Below, piece by piece: positions 45,796-55,639 of a stretch of 64,000 bases of DNA. The DNA is taken from positions 186,001 to 250,000 of the forward strand of contig NZ_JACGVG010000035.1 of NCBI RefSeq assembly GCF_014077095.1. The letters are read 5' to 3'. Each line of letters opens with the position of its first letter. The stretch's first letter is position 1. This stretch comes from Colwellia sp. MB02u-6. GTDB taxonomy: Bacteria; Pseudomonadota; Gammaproteobacteria; Enterobacterales; Alteromonadaceae. The position numbers were made by a program, and so were the translations under genes. Below the pieces are notes generated by a model that saw only the letters and a list, made by a program, of their open reading frames with translations, made no database searches and was not told the origin of the DNA.

Positions 45796-47523
45796 ATGTT
45801 GTATACGCAGTGGCTACTGGTCGCAATATTTGCATTAACGCTTATTGGGCTGGTTTTTTTTCCAAACAAACCCGAGCGCGTTTTTGGTAGTACAACCTTA
45901 TTGTGTTTAGCGGCGTCATTTGTTAGCACGGATGATATTCTCAGCAATGCGGTAAATCCTGGTTTAGTGACGTTATTATTATTGGTGTTGTGTTCTTTTG
46001 CTTACGAACGTACCAGCATTTTAAGGCGTATATCAGCGTTAATGCTCAATGGCAAAGCGTCTACGGCAAGTTTTAGAACGCTTGTATTTACCGCTTTGAG
46101 TTCGGCCTTAATCAGTAATACGGCGGTGGTCGCTACGTTAATTTCGGTAGTGAAAAAAAATACTGTGGTCAACCCGGGTAAATTGCTCTTACCCTTGTCA
46201 TTCGCTGCTATTCTTGGTGGCACTTTAACCTTAATTGGTACTTCAACTAACTTAATTGTTAATTCGTTATGGCTAGAGCAAGGTCAACAAAGTTTAGGTT
46301 TTTTTGACTTTACACTCGTCGGTGGTGCTGCACTGGTTGCTTGTTTATTGATTATATTATTGCGTCAACATACGTTAACTGACACGCCAGACGAGCAGTT
46401 GGGCGATAAGGAATATCTGGTTGAAGCACAAGTAAAACCTAACTCAAAATTGATTGGAAAAAGCATTGAAGATAATGGCTTAAGAAATTTAGACACCTTG
46501 TTTTTGGTTGAGTTAGTTCGCTACGGTCGGCTTATTTCCCCGGTAACGCCAGATGAAGTCATAGAGCCGAATGACAGACTGATTTTTAGTGGTGACATCA
46601 GCAAAGTTTTAGTCTTACAGCAATTTGATGGCTTAACCCTATTTGCTGAGCAAACGGGGTTGTTACGGGAAAACTTAACCGAAGTATTGATTAAACCTGA
46701 TGCGGCTATTGTAGGTAAAACCTTAAAAACAGCTGGGTTTAGGGCAAGATTTGATGCGGCCGTTGTCGCTATTCGCCGTGAGGGCACATCGCTTTCTGGC
46801 AAACTCGGTGATATCAAAGTGCAAGCGGGTGACTTTTTAGTCTTAGCGGTTGGCTCTGATTTTTGCGCGCGCACTAATTTAACGAAAAACTTTTTTATTC
46901 TTTCCGGTCATAAACCCGATGATATGCTTTCAGGCTGGCGTGACTCTTTAGCTATTTTTGGCTTTATTATTGCTATTGCGCTGACCATGGTGACGACAAT
47001 AAGTTTATTATCGAGCCTGATGTTTTATCTAGCGTTATTGATTTTAACTGGTTGTTTAACGGTGAATGAAATTAAGCGCCGATTCCCGATTGAAATTTGG
47101 CTCATTGTGCTGGGTGCATTAACTTTAGCGCAAGCTTTTGAACATAGCGGTGTCGCAGGAATTTTTGCTCATGAAATTGAGCAGTTACTGGCAGGGGAAA
47201 GTGCCTTAATCGCTATGGTGGTGATATTTTTCATTACCTTAGTGTTGACCGAAGTTATTACCAATAGCGCCGCGGCGGCTCTAGTGTTTCCAGTCGCTTA
47301 TAATATTGCCATTGGCTTAGGTGTTAGCCCTTTACCCCTAGTGATGGCGGTAGCGTTTGGCGCTAGTGGCAGTTTTATTAGCCCTTATGGTTATCAAACC
47401 AATATTATGGTGTTTAATGCCGGCAACTATAAAATCACTGACTTTATTAAATTCGGTTGGCCGATAACACTGACTTATAGTGTAGTGGTGTTAATCTTGA
47501 TACCACAAATATTTCCTTTTTAG
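45796..47523 (+). CDS. SLC13/DASS-family permease with RCK_C domains (probable sulfate transporter)
   Basis: A 575-residue inner-membrane transporter. N-terminal hydrophobic helices (about 1-190) are followed by two cytoplasmic TrkA-C (RCK_C) domains (about 208-285 and 290-365), with repeated SKLIGKSIEDNGLR and AAIVGKTLKTAGFRARF patterns, and then more membrane helices to the end. GGTLTLIGTSTNLIVNS (about 139-155) and GASGSFISPYGYQTNIMV are the paired SLC13 motifs. Its place between cysN and cysC supports sulfate uptake, though other anions are possible. It has no obvious partner gene for a classical CysTWA ABC system in this window. Confidence 0.88.
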   Translation: MLYTQWLLVAIFALTLIGLVFFPNKPERVFGSTTLLCLAASFVSTDDILSNAVNPGLVTLLLLVLCSFAYERTSILRRISALMLNGKASTASFRTLVFTALSSALISNTAVVATLISVVKKNTVVNPGKLLLPLSFAAILGGTLTLIGTSTNLIVNSLWLEQGQQSLGFFDFTLVGGAALVACLLIILLRQHTLTDTPDEQLGDKEYLVEAQVKPNSKLIGKSIEDNGLRNLDTLFLVELVRYGRLISPVTPDEVIEPNDRLIFSGDISKVLVLQQFDGLTLFAEQTGLLRENLTEVLIKPDAAIVGKTLKTAGFRARFDAAVVAIRREGTSLSGKLGDIKVQAGDFLVLAVGSDFCARTNLTKNFFILSGHKPDDMLSGWRDSLAIFGFIIAIALTMVTTISLLSSLMFYLALLILTGCLTVNEIKRRFPIEIWLIVLGALTLAQAFEHSGVAGIFAHEIEQLLAGESALIAMVVIFFITLVLTEVITNSAAAALVFPVAYNIAIGLGVSPLPLVMAVAFGASGSFISPYGYQTNIMVFNAGNYKITDFIKFGWPITLTYSVVVLILIPQIFPF

Positions 47524-47697
47524 CCTTTACCTAGAAAGCTTTTACCCTGTTTTCGACAAGGTCATTTTAAACACGAATATAAATGTAAAACTCACGGTTA
47601 TTGTTCACTGAAAGCTAAGCGTTTGGCACTTAACGTGTTCACTGAGCGCTTAAAACGATAACAATAGAGTTAATCAGACGTATGAAACTGGAATAAT

Positions 47698-48300
47698 ATG
47701 AAAACTGAAAATACCGTTTGGCACACTCAACAAGTAAGCAAAACACAACGCGCTGATATCAAAAAGCAAAAAGCTTGTTTGTTATGGTACACAGGGCTTA
47801 GTGGCTCAGGTAAATCAACCATTGCCAATGCGGTTGACGCGTTACTTTTTCAACGCCATTGTCATAGTTATTTACTTGATGGTGACAATGTTCGCCATGG
47901 CTTAAATGGTGACTTGGGCTTTAGTGATGAAGAGAGAGTTGAAAACATTCGCCGTATTAGCGAAGTGGCCAAACTGTTTGTAGATGCGGGTTTAATTGTC
48001 TCAACCGCATTTATATCTCCTTTTGCCGCTGATCGCGCCATGGCAACCAACAAGCTTGAGCACGGAGAATTTATTGAAGTATTTATCGATACGCCGATAG
48101 CTGTCTGCGAACAACGTGATCCAAAAGGCTTATATAAAAAAGCGCGAGCAGGCGAGATTAAAGATTTTACCGGTATAGACTCTACTTATGAAGCACCTGA
48201 AAACCCAGCCATTCATATCGACACGGCTAATAAAAGTATTGAACAATGTGCTCAACAAGTGGTTAATTATCTGATCGCGCAAGGCTTGATCACTGATTGA
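47698..48300 (+). CDS. cysC: Adenylylsulfate kinase
   Basis: CysC phosphorylates adenosine 5'-phosphosulfate to PAPS. The protein has 200 residues, with P-loop [16 protein letters not shown] (about 31-46), [21 protein letters not shown] (about 59-79) and [27 protein letters not shown] 47698 has a GGAATAAT leader. It is split from cysN by the permease, unlike the E. coli cysDNC order. PAPS feeds assimilation and potentially sulfated glycans; no sulfotransferase gene is in the window. Confidence 0.97.
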   Translation: MKTENTVWHTQQVSKTQRADIKKQKACLLWYTGLSGSGKSTIANAVDALLFQRHCHSYLLDGDNVRHGLNGDLGFSDEERVENIRRISEVAKLFVDAGLIVSTAFISPFAADRAMATNKLEHGEFIEVFIDTPIAVCEQRDPKGLYKKARAGEIKDFTGIDSTYEAPENPAIHIDTANKSIEQCAQQVVNYLIAQGLITD

Positions 48301-48366
48301 GTTGGCGATTAACTAAAATACTTCTAGCTAGCATTAATGTGAATATGGTTAAATTTCATTTAACTT

Positions 48367-48982
48367 GATGGACTAAAGTCCATCCTACAAAGGCCGACAT
48401 AAAACCTATGGGTGATAAAGTAGCCTTGGGCGATTGTTTATGTAGGTTGGACTTTAGTCCGTCAACTCTTAACCGGCGATTAACATGATGGGCCATAAAA
48501 TACCTGTAGCGGGTATTATTTTGTCGTTCGCATTGATGCAAAGACGGTTAAATTTCATTTAACTTGTTGGACTAAAGTCCAACCTACAAAGGCCCACATA
48601 AAACTTGCGGGTGATAACGTAGCTTTTGGCGATTTTTTTTGTAGGTCGGACTTTAGTCCGTCAACTATTAGCTGGCCATTAACACTAGTAGGTTAGCAGG
48701 TGATTAACACTAGTAGGTGATTAACACTAGTAGGTGATTAACACTAGTAGGTGATTAACACGATGGGCCAGCAAATACTGGTAGCGAGTATTATTTTCTC
48801 GTTCGCATTGATGCGAAGACGGTTAATTTCATTAACATGATGGACTAAAGTCCATCCTACAAAGGCCCACATAAAACCTACGGGTGATAACGTAGCCTTG
48901 GGAAATTTTTTTTGTAGGTCGGACTTTAGTCCGACAGCCATTAGCCGGCGATTAACGCGATGGACTAAAATCCAAGCTACAT
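48367..48982. repeat. REP/BIME array between cysC and the DHH gene
   Basis: REP pairs start near 48370, 48569 and 48842, with a lone degenerate REP near 48960 (GATGGACTAAAATCC). The first spacing is 199 bases; the next is 273 because a 17-bp minisatellite has expanded inside the spacer. The spacers carry the TCGTTCGCATTGATGC word. Short reading frames on the minus strand here are repeat translations, not genes. Confidence 0.88.
48677..48770 (+). repeat. 17-bp minisatellite within the REP spacer
   Basis: ATTAACACTAGTAGGTG recurs at about 48677, 48702, 48719 and 48736, with a fifth partial copy at 48753; the last copies are exactly 17 bases apart. It expands the TTAACACGATGGGCC part of the REP spacer. 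Confidence 0.85.
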
Positions 48983-49044
48983 TCAATTTACAAGTAACTT
49001 GTTGCTAACTTTATCGATAAACAATTTATATAGGAGATTTTTGC

Positions 49045-50001
49045 ATGCATTATGATGTTTTTAATGGCGATGCTGACGGCATTATTGCCCTGTTACAACT
49101 GCGCTTGGCTCAACCGAAAGCCTCAACACTGATCACTGGCGTTAAACGCGATATTCAATTATTACAGCAAGTACCTGTCCAGCAGGCAACTTCTGTTACC
49201 GTGCTTGATATTTCTATGGAAAAAAACATTGTCGCTTTAGCTGCCTTGCTTGCCAATAATGTTGAAGTATTTTATGTTGATCATCATCGCACGGGTGAAA
49301 TACCAACTTCTGCACATTTAGATAAAATTATCGATATTGACGCCAATACTTGCACCAGTTTATTGGTCAATCAATATTTAGTGGGCAAATATGCTTTATG
49401 GGCTATTGTTGGGGCTTTTGGCGATAATATGTTACTAGCGGCTGAGCAGTTAGCACAGCAAGCTGGCTTGTCAGATAGCGAACAAACACAGCTGAAAAAT
49501 TTAGGGATTTATATCAACTATAACGGCTACGGTCGCACGGTTGATGATTTACATATTGCCCCTGATGTTTTATTTACTACTTTATTGGGTTATCCAGACC
49601 CCTTTACTTTGATTAATGAAGCTAACTCTATTTTTGCCATTCTTGAGCAAGCCTACTTAAGTGATATGGCACAAGCTAAACAGGCGAGCGTATTGCATGA
49701 TGATGCGGCTTTGCAACTCATTGAGCTTGAAGATGCTGCTTGGTCGCGCAGAGTCAGTGGGGTTTATGGTAATGAATTAGCCAATCAGGAGCCTGATAAA
49801 GCGCATGCGGTGATCACCTTAAATATCGATGCTAGTTTCACGGTAAGCCTTCGTGCCCCGATTAATAATAAAGTGGGCGCTGGTGAACTTTGTGCGCAAT
49901 TTGACACCGGCGGCGGTCGAGCGGCTGCAGCGGGCATCAACCAACTGCCAAAAGAAAAACTTGGTAAATTCATTGCGTTGGTGTCAAAATATTATCAATA
50001 G
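49045..50001 (+). CDS. DHH/DHHA1-family phosphoesterase
   Basis: A 318-residue protein of the DHH superfamily, start ATG 49045 behind AGGAGA. Metal-binding motifs are DVFNGDADGI (about 4-13), VLDIS, and the diagnostic VDHH (about 91-94). A DIDANTCTSLL stretch follows. The C-terminal DHHA1 domain has FDTGGGRAAAAGI (about 288-300). Members include nanoRNases, pAp phosphatases, c-di-AMP phosphodiesterases and RecJ. Exact activity is unknown; its place after cysC makes a PAP-hydrolysing role worth testing (inference). It is 53 bases before galE. Confidence 0.85.
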   Translation: MHYDVFNGDADGIIALLQLRLAQPKASTLITGVKRDIQLLQQVPVQQATSVTVLDISMEKNIVALAALLANNVEVFYVDHHRTGEIPTSAHLDKIIDIDANTCTSLLVNQYLVGKYALWAIVGAFGDNMLLAAEQLAQQAGLSDSEQTQLKNLGIYINYNGYGRTVDDLHIAPDVLFTTLLGYPDPFTLINEANSIFAILEQAYLSDMAQAKQASVLHDDAALQLIELEDAAWSRRVSGVYGNELANQEPDKAHAVITLNIDASFTVSLRAPINNKVGAGELCAQFDTGGGRAAAAGINQLPKEKLGKFIALVSKYYQ

Positions 50002-50054
50002 TTTACTTTCGGGTATTCAAAAATAAATAGCATTAACCTTATAAGGATTTAAAG

Positions 50055-51065
50055 ATGAGTTTGTTGATCACAGGCGGAACGGGCTTTATTGGTAGCCATA
50101 CCGTTATTGAATTGCTGGCGCTAGATAAAGACATTATTATTGTTGATAATTTATCAAACTCTTCAACATTAGTGCTGGACCGTATTAAACAAATAACAGA
50201 CAAGTCTGTAACCTTTATTCAAGCTGATATTTGTGATCGCCAAGCACTAAAGCAAATATTTGAGCAACATGACATTGAAGCTGTAGTGCATTTTGCTGGT
50301 TTAAAAGCTGTGGGTGAGTCGAGTGTTATGCCATTAAGTTATTATCATAATAATGTCTCTGGTTCGGTAACACTGTTGCAAGTTATGGCAGAGCATAACG
50401 TTAAAAACTTAGTGTTTAGTTCATCAGCAACAGTATATGGTGAAAATAATCCCTCGCCACTTGATGAAACCATGCCAACGTCTGCGACCAATCCTTATGG
50501 TCAAACCAAACTGATGATCGAAAATATTCTCTTTGATCTAGCACGCAGTGATGAGCAATGGTCAATCGCCTGTTTACGTTATTTTAACCCGATTGGCGCA
50601 CACGAATCTGGTCTTATTGGTGAAAACCCTAATGGTATTCCGAACAATTTATTGCCTTACGTGTCACAAGTGGCTGTTGGCCGATTAGCGAAATTACAAG
50701 TGTTTGGTGACGATTATCAGACTCCGGATGGCACAGGCGTTAGAGATTATATTCATGTAGTGGACTTGGCCCAAGGGCATGTTAAAGCGCTAGCGGCATT
50801 AAGTGACATTAAAGGCTGTGTACCGATTAATTTAGGCACAGGCAATGGTACCTCGGTGTTAGAGATTGTTAACACCTTTCAAGAGATTTCAGGACAAGAT
50901 ATCCCGTATAACATTGCGCCACGCCGAGCTGGTGATATTGGCACCGTTTACGCCAATGCAAGTGTCGCGAATACTTTACTCGACTGGCATGCAAAACTTG
51001 ATTTAGCGACTATGATTACAGATACTTGGCGCTGGCAGTCTAAAAATCCCAATGGTTTTGAATAG
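50055..51065 (+). CDS. galE: UDP-glucose 4-epimerase
   Basis: GalE interconverts UDP-glucose and UDP-galactose. The 336-residue SDR has GGTGFIGSHTVIEL (about 7-20), the FAGLKAVGESS segment (about 80-90), SSSATVYGE and the catalytic YGQTK (Tyr-x3-Lys). RYFNPIGAHESGLIGE and GDDYQTPDGTGVRDYIHV are typical of true GalE, unlike the TviC-type epimerase at 22208. ATG 50055 has AAGGAT upstream. It likely serves the polysaccharide pathway together with galU. Confidence 0.95.
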   Translation: MSLLITGGTGFIGSHTVIELLALDKDIIIVDNLSNSSTLVLDRIKQITDKSVTFIQADICDRQALKQIFEQHDIEAVVHFAGLKAVGESSVMPLSYYHNNVSGSVTLLQVMAEHNVKNLVFSSSATVYGENNPSPLDETMPTSATNPYGQTKLMIENILFDLARSDEQWSIACLRYFNPIGAHESGLIGENPNGIPNNLLPYVSQVAVGRLAKLQVFGDDYQTPDGTGVRDYIHVVDLAQGHVKALAALSDIKGCVPINLGTGNGTSVLEIVNTFQEISGQDIPYNIAPRRAGDIGTVYANASVANTLLDWHAKLDLATMITDTWRWQSKNPNGFE

Positions 51066-51212
51066 CTAATTTTTAATAGCTAAGCTACTGATTTAAGTGA
51101 GAAGTGAAGCTATCTGTTATCAGCTTTCAGTAAAACCAAGCAGGTATTAGCACGCTTGGCAGATGAATAACTGAGAGCTAATGGTTATTTTATTGAGGGC
51201 TGTATTTAAGCC

Positions 51213-51232
51213 TGATGGACTAAAGTCAAGTT
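51213..51232 (+). repeat. Degenerate REP
   Basis: TGATGGACTAAAGTCAAG keeps the GGACTAAAGTC core but has lost the CAACCTAC end. It lies between galE and the decayed rml copy. The rest of 51066-51324 contains GACAGCT-like repeat words and nothing else I can name. Confidence 0.6.
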
Positions 51233-51324
51233 AGATAAAACCTATGGGTGATAATGCAACTTTAGGTTATGTTTTTTAAGCACAATAATTACTGTACTGA
51301 ATTTATCATAAACAAGGATGATTT

Positions 51325-51456
51325 ATGCATAAAGGAATAATTTTAGCGGCGCCAGTGGCACACGACTTTATCCACTGACGAAAGTTTTCATTAAGCAGCT
51401 GATGCCTGTTTACGATAAACCTATGGTTTATTATCCACTTGCGATACTAATGCAAG
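51325..51456 (+). pseudogene. rmlA/rfbA 5' remnant with frameshifts
   Basis: From ATG 51325 the sequence follows the start of the intact rfbA (36179): GIILA, then, after a single-base loss in the glycine-rich loop, the equivalents of [23 protein letters not shown] in another frame. The reading from the ATG stops at TGA 51376. Similarity to rfbA ends near 51456, after about 45 codons, where the rmlB fragment begins. It is a decayed duplicate rather than a functional gene. Confidence 0.9.
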
Positions 51457-52224
51457 GCAAAGTATCCAGCCGATAAAGTTTTTTTACTTGCTGAGCATCG
51501 TTTTCATCATGTATCCACAGACGAAGTGTACGGCACACTTTTATCGACCGACCCTGCGTTTACAGAAGATAACGCTTATGCCCCCAATTCGCCTTATTCT
51601 GCCAGTAAAGCGGCAAGTGACCATTTAGTAAATGCTTATCACCATACTTATGGTTTAAATGTTACCACGAGTAACTGTTCAAACAATTATGGGCCGTTTC
51701 ATTTTCCTGAAAAGCTTATTCCTTTAGTAGTTACTAACATTTTGCATAATAAAGCTTTGCCAATATATGGTGATGGCCAACAAATTCGTGACTGGCTATA
51801 CGTTGAAGACCACGCTTACGGCATTGATTTAGTTTTACACAGTGGCCGAGTAGGTGAAAATTATAATATTGGTGGTGACAATGAATGGGCTAACATTGAT
51901 ATTGTTAAAACCATTTCAAAACTGGTTGAACAAGAATTTATTAAAAATAAAGATTTAGCAACACGTTTTCCGAATGCAAAAGCGGCGATTGAGCAAAATA
52001 CTGAATCACTTATTACTTATGTAAAAGACAGACCTGGCCATGACCGTCGTTATGCTATTGACGCGACTAAAACCAATAATGAGTTATGCTATCAACCGAA
52101 AGAATCATTTGAAACCGGTATCGCTAAAACGGTTGCTTGGTATGTAAATAATGAATTGTGGTGGCAGAGTGTGATGGATGGCTCATACCAAAATTGGATA
52201 GCAGAGCAATACTCGTCAACTTAA
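51457..52224 (+). pseudogene. rmlB/rfbB remnant with internal in-frame deletion
   Basis: A second rfbB copy joined to the rfbA remnant. It starts at the codons for [13 protein letters not shown] (intact protein about residues 22-35) and then jumps in frame over roughly 86 residues to [13 protein letters not shown]. From there it is open to the stop at 52224 and close to identical to the intact gene. It lacks the start and the GGAGFIG NAD loop, so activity is not expected even if translated from GTG 51526. It keeps the canonical [12 protein letters not shown] motif that is altered in the intact copy. Confidence 0.92.
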
Positions 52225-52392
52225 GTCTACAAGCTTTGACGATGCTATTTTATCTAAATGATATCTTTAATTTAATACTGAAGTAGACGTGGATATTTTC
52301 TACGTCTTTAAAAATAGGATGTTTTTGAATAGCCAAACACAGTTTATTCTTGATTAGCATTTATGCCACAGGTATTTAAATTGTATTTAACT

Positions 52393-52480
52393 CGATGGAC
52401 TAAAGTCCAGCCTACATAAAAAATACAGGTGATAATGCAACCTTGGGTGGTTGTTTTGTAGGTCGACTTCAGTCCGCTAG
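52393..52480. repeat. BIME-type REP pair between rmlB remnant and EAL-HDOD gene
   Basis: GATGGACTAAAGTCCAGCCTAC (from 52394) and GTAGGTCGACTTCAGTCCGC (from 52458; one G lost in the stem) with the conserved spacer word after it. It fills most of the 415-base gap 52225-52639; no gene is supported there. Confidence 0.8.
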
Positions 52481-52639
52481 CCGTTAAGTAGGTTATTAAC
52501 GTGATCGGCCAACAAGTATTTACAGCTGAGTATTGTTTTTCAGTCGGCATTTGTGCCAAAGATAGTTAACTGAAAGTTGGACGCTATTTTACTGACAGCC
52601 ATCTATGCCATGCCTTTAAATTTTTTTGTTAAGTGATGA

Positions 52640-53860
52640 CTAATAATTGGCACGCTTTTGTTGGTCAGCCCAAGCTATTGCGCGATTATAGCTTTTAAGG
52701 ACATTGGCTTTTTTTAAGCCAAGTTTAGTCATTACTACGTTGGTTTTTGACCACTCTGCTCGTTCAATAAACTCTAACAGCATAATTAAGGCCGCCATAT
52801 CACCTTTACGGGTTAATAATGTGTCTTTTATTTCTTGAGCTAATGGCAGCTTGGTGAGAATATTTGCTAAGTCTTCGTCAACGATGGCATCAATTAACGA
52901 CAATAAACCGGTTAAAAAAGCTATTGAGCTATCTATTGGGGATTTAATTTCACCGGCCATTAAATCACAAAATTTTGCTCGGATCATAGCCTCATTAATA
53001 AGTTCAGATGGCTTGCTGGGATTAATATTTGCTGCAAACATTAAACCCAGAAAACGTATTAATTCAGCTGAGCCTAATATAACCAGTGCTTGTTTAATAG
53101 TGGAAATATCAGTGCGGCGTTTAAAAATTGCTGAGTTGGCATAACGCAGTAGTTTGTAGGACAAAGTAACATCCCGTTCAAAAACTGATGTAATACTGGC
53201 AAGGTCTAACTCTTTTTTTGAGGTTTCATAGAGGAGTTCTGCCATTGTTATTTGTGATGGTGATAGATTTTTGGTTTTTATCATTTCAGGCTTAGCGAAA
53301 AAGAAGCCTTGAAATAATTCAAAATCTAACGCTAACGCTTGGTTATACTCTTCGTAGGTTTCAACTTTTTCTGCTAGTAATTTAATGTGTGGAAAATCTT
53401 TAATGGCAGCTTTTATAATTTTTATGGTGTTTAATGTAGTGATTTTCCAGTCAATTTTAATGATGTGTATAAATGGATAAAAGTGTTGCCATACAGGTTG
53501 ATGAATATAATCATCTAACGCTATGGTATAGCCTTTTTCATGTAAATCTTTGCATATCGATAATAATTTTTTACCCGGCTTTACAGTCTCTAAAATTTCA
53601 ATAACCACTTCTTCTGGTGTTAATGTTTCTGGATAACCTTTAATAAGAGTTTCTAAAGTAAAATTAATAAAGGCAGGTTTATTGCCAGTAAATTCACTAA
53701 TGCCAAGATTAAAGTTACTGGCTTCAATAATTTTTGTTGTCGCTTCGTCACCATCAATATCGGGGAAAACATTGATGATGCTATCGCGAAACAATAGTTC
53801 GTAGGCAAATAGGTTTTTATCTATATCTAATATTGGCTGCCTAGCTGCGTAAAAGTACAT
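52640..53860 (-). CDS. EAL-HDOD two-domain signalling protein
   Basis: A 406-residue cytoplasmic protein. The N-terminal EAL-like domain (about 1-200) has ExLxR as ELLFR, the Asn motif (INF), EILE, LDDY, IKID and AEKVET, so many metal/substrate residues remain. However, the DDFGTG loop reads DDYIHQ, which makes c-di-GMP hydrolysis doubtful. The C-terminal half is an HDOD domain (about 205-390, TLSYKLLRYANSAIF). Such EAL-HDOD proteins (for example CdgJ in Vibrio) influence motility or biofilm. Its start ATG 53860 is divergent from putP. Confidence 0.9.
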   Translation of the reverse strand: MYFYAARQPILDIDKNLFAYELLFRDSIINVFPDIDGDEATTKIIEASNFNLGISEFTGNKPAFINFTLETLIKGYPETLTPEEVVIEILETVKPGKKLLSICKDLHEKGYTIALDDYIHQPVWQHFYPFIHIIKIDWKITTLNTIKIIKAAIKDFPHIKLLAEKVETYEEYNQALALDFELFQGFFFAKPEMIKTKNLSPSQITMAELLYETSKKELDLASITSVFERDVTLSYKLLRYANSAIFKRRTDISTIKQALVILGSAELIRFLGLMFAANINPSKPSELINEAMIRAKFCDLMAGEIKSPIDSSIAFLTGLLSLIDAIVDEDLANILTKLPLAQEIKDTLLTRKGDMAALIMLLEFIERAEWSKTNVVMTKLGLKKANVLKSYNRAIAWADQQKRANY

Positions 53861-54151
53861 TCAAATTCCTAATTAACTCTATGTTATAAAGAATAATTTT
53901 GTCATTTTTTATTTAGTATTATTCTTTAGTTAACTTAATTTTCACATTAGCTGGTTTATTTATAACACAAATAATTGTTAATACTTACGAAAAACATGGA
54001 ATCAACTATTAACTAAGCCTATTATTGTTGCTCACGTTCAATTGAGTAGTAATATGCTATTTATTTGAACAGTTTTAATGCCAAACGAATTAATTACCGT
54101 TAAGTGGTAAAATAAATTGTTTCGATTGGTATAATGTTTTTCGGAGGTTAA

Positions 54152-55639
54152 ATGGCTGTAGGAACGATGATTTCATTGGCACTATACTTTGTTGTTATGT
54201 TGGGAATAGGTATTTATGCTTATAGAAAATCAACTAGCGATGTATCTGGTTTTATGCTTGGAGGACGTAGTTTAGGACCTGGGGTAACAGCGCTGTCTGC
54301 AGGGGCCTCAGACATGAGCGGTTGGATGCTAATGGGTGTACCCGGGTTAATGTTTACGGTAGGCTTGAGTAGTGCTTGGATTTCTTTTGGCTTAGTCCTC
54401 GGTGCTTATTTAAATTACCTTATCGTAGCACCCAGATTAAGAACTTATACCGAGATGGCAAATGACTCGATTACTTTGCCCGATTTTTTCGAAAATCGCT
54501 TTGCTGATAGCTCACATGCACTTCGCATCACTTCTTCGATTGTTATTATTTTATTTTTTACCTTATATACTTCTTCAGGCATTGTTGCTGGTGGTAAATT
54601 ATTTGAAAGTTCGTTTGGCCTAACCTATGAAGTAGGTCTATATGTTACCGCTGGTGTTGTGGTACTTTATACACTTTTTGGTGGTTTTTTAGCCGTGAGT
54701 CTGACTGATTTTGTGCAAGGCTGTATTATGTTTGTTGCCTTGGTGCTTGTGCCTATTGTCGCGATCTCTGATGTTGGAGGCACTGACGCTATGATGCAAG
54801 CTATTGAAAAGGTCGACCCTGCATTCATAGACTTATTTAGTGGTGTCACTATTATTACCATAATTTCTGCCATGGCATGGGGATTAGGTTATTTTGGTCA
54901 GCCTCATATTATTGTTCGCTTTATGGCTATTCGTTCAGTAGAAGATGTACCAGCAGCAAGAAGAATAGGTATGAGTTGGATGATCGTTTCATTGTGTGGT
55001 GCTATGGCTACTGGTCTTGCCGGTGTGGCTTATGCGGCTAAAGTAGGCTTGGTAGTTGATGATGCCGAAACAATATTTATTTTACTAGGTCAGGTACTGT
55101 TTCACCCTCTTATCGCTGGCTTTATACTTGCGGCGATTCTAGCGGCGATTATGAGCACCATTTCTTCGCAATTATTGGTGACATCAAGTTCATTAACGGG
55201 CGATATTTATCAAGCCTTTTTGAATAAAAACGCTAGTGAAAAGCAATTAGTATTGGTTGGCCGAATATCAGTCGCCTTGGTAGCCATTGTTGCTATTTTT
55301 CTTGCTTACGATAGAGAAAGCTCAATATTAACTTTAGTCAGTAATGCTTGGGCCGGTTTCGGTGCTGCATTTGGACCCTTGGTTATTATGAGTCTGTATT
55401 GGAAGAAAATGAATCGACATGGTGCATTAGCCGGTATGTTGACCGGAGCTATTACCGTTTTAGTTTGGATGTATGCGCCTATAACGCTAAATGGTCAGCA
55501 CCTTAGTGACGTGATGTATGAAATTGTACCTGGCTTTATTATGGCCAGTATCGCGATTGTATTGGTTAGTCGCTTAACAACAAAAGAACAACCAGAAATT
55601 GAAAAATTATTTGATGAGGTTGTTGCTAAACATAGTTAA
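54152..55639 (+). CDS. putP: Sodium/proline symporter PutP
   Basis: An SSS-family (SLC5) inner-membrane transporter that imports proline with Na+. It has 495 residues and about 13 hydrophobic segments. Signatures are GGRSLGPGVTALSAGASDMSGWMLMG (about 37-62; sodium/substrate region), LPDFFENRF (about 109-117), LTDFVQGCIMF and GYFGQPHIIVRFMAI. ATG 54152 follows a strong GGAGG. The 291 bases between it and the divergent EAL-HDOD gene probably hold both promoters; no motif is clear. A terminator lies 120 bases downstream. Confidence 0.93.
   Translation: MAVGTMISLALYFVVMLGIGIYAYRKSTSDVSGFMLGGRSLGPGVTALSAGASDMSGWMLMGVPGLMFTVGLSSAWISFGLVLGAYLNYLIVAPRLRTYTEMANDSITLPDFFENRFADSSHALRITSSIVIILFFTLYTSSGIVAGGKLFESSFGLTYEVGLYVTAGVVVLYTLFGGFLAVSLTDFVQGCIMFVALVLVPIVAISDVGGTDAMMQAIEKVDPAFIDLFSGVTIITIISAMAWGLGYFGQPHIIVRFMAIRSVEDVPAARRIGMSWMIVSLCGAMATGLAGVAYAAKVGLVVDDAETIFILLGQVLFHPLIAGFILAAILAAIMSTISSQLLVTSSSLTGDIYQAFLNKNASEKQLVLVGRISVALVAIVAIFLAYDRESSILTLVSNAWAGFGAAFGPLVIMSLYWKKMNRHGALAGMLTGAITVLVWMYAPITLNGQHLSDVMYEIVPGFIMASIAIVLVSRLTTKEQPEIEKLFDEVVAKHS

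Noticed and set aside
48356-48986. Two short minus-strand reading frames (48356-48541, 48744-48986)
   Set aside because: Both contain the REP-derived VGWTLVH peptide and overlap the REP array; no ribosome site or family.
52344-52559. 71-codon minus-strand reading frame
   Set aside because: Repeat translation across a REP pair and its spacer.
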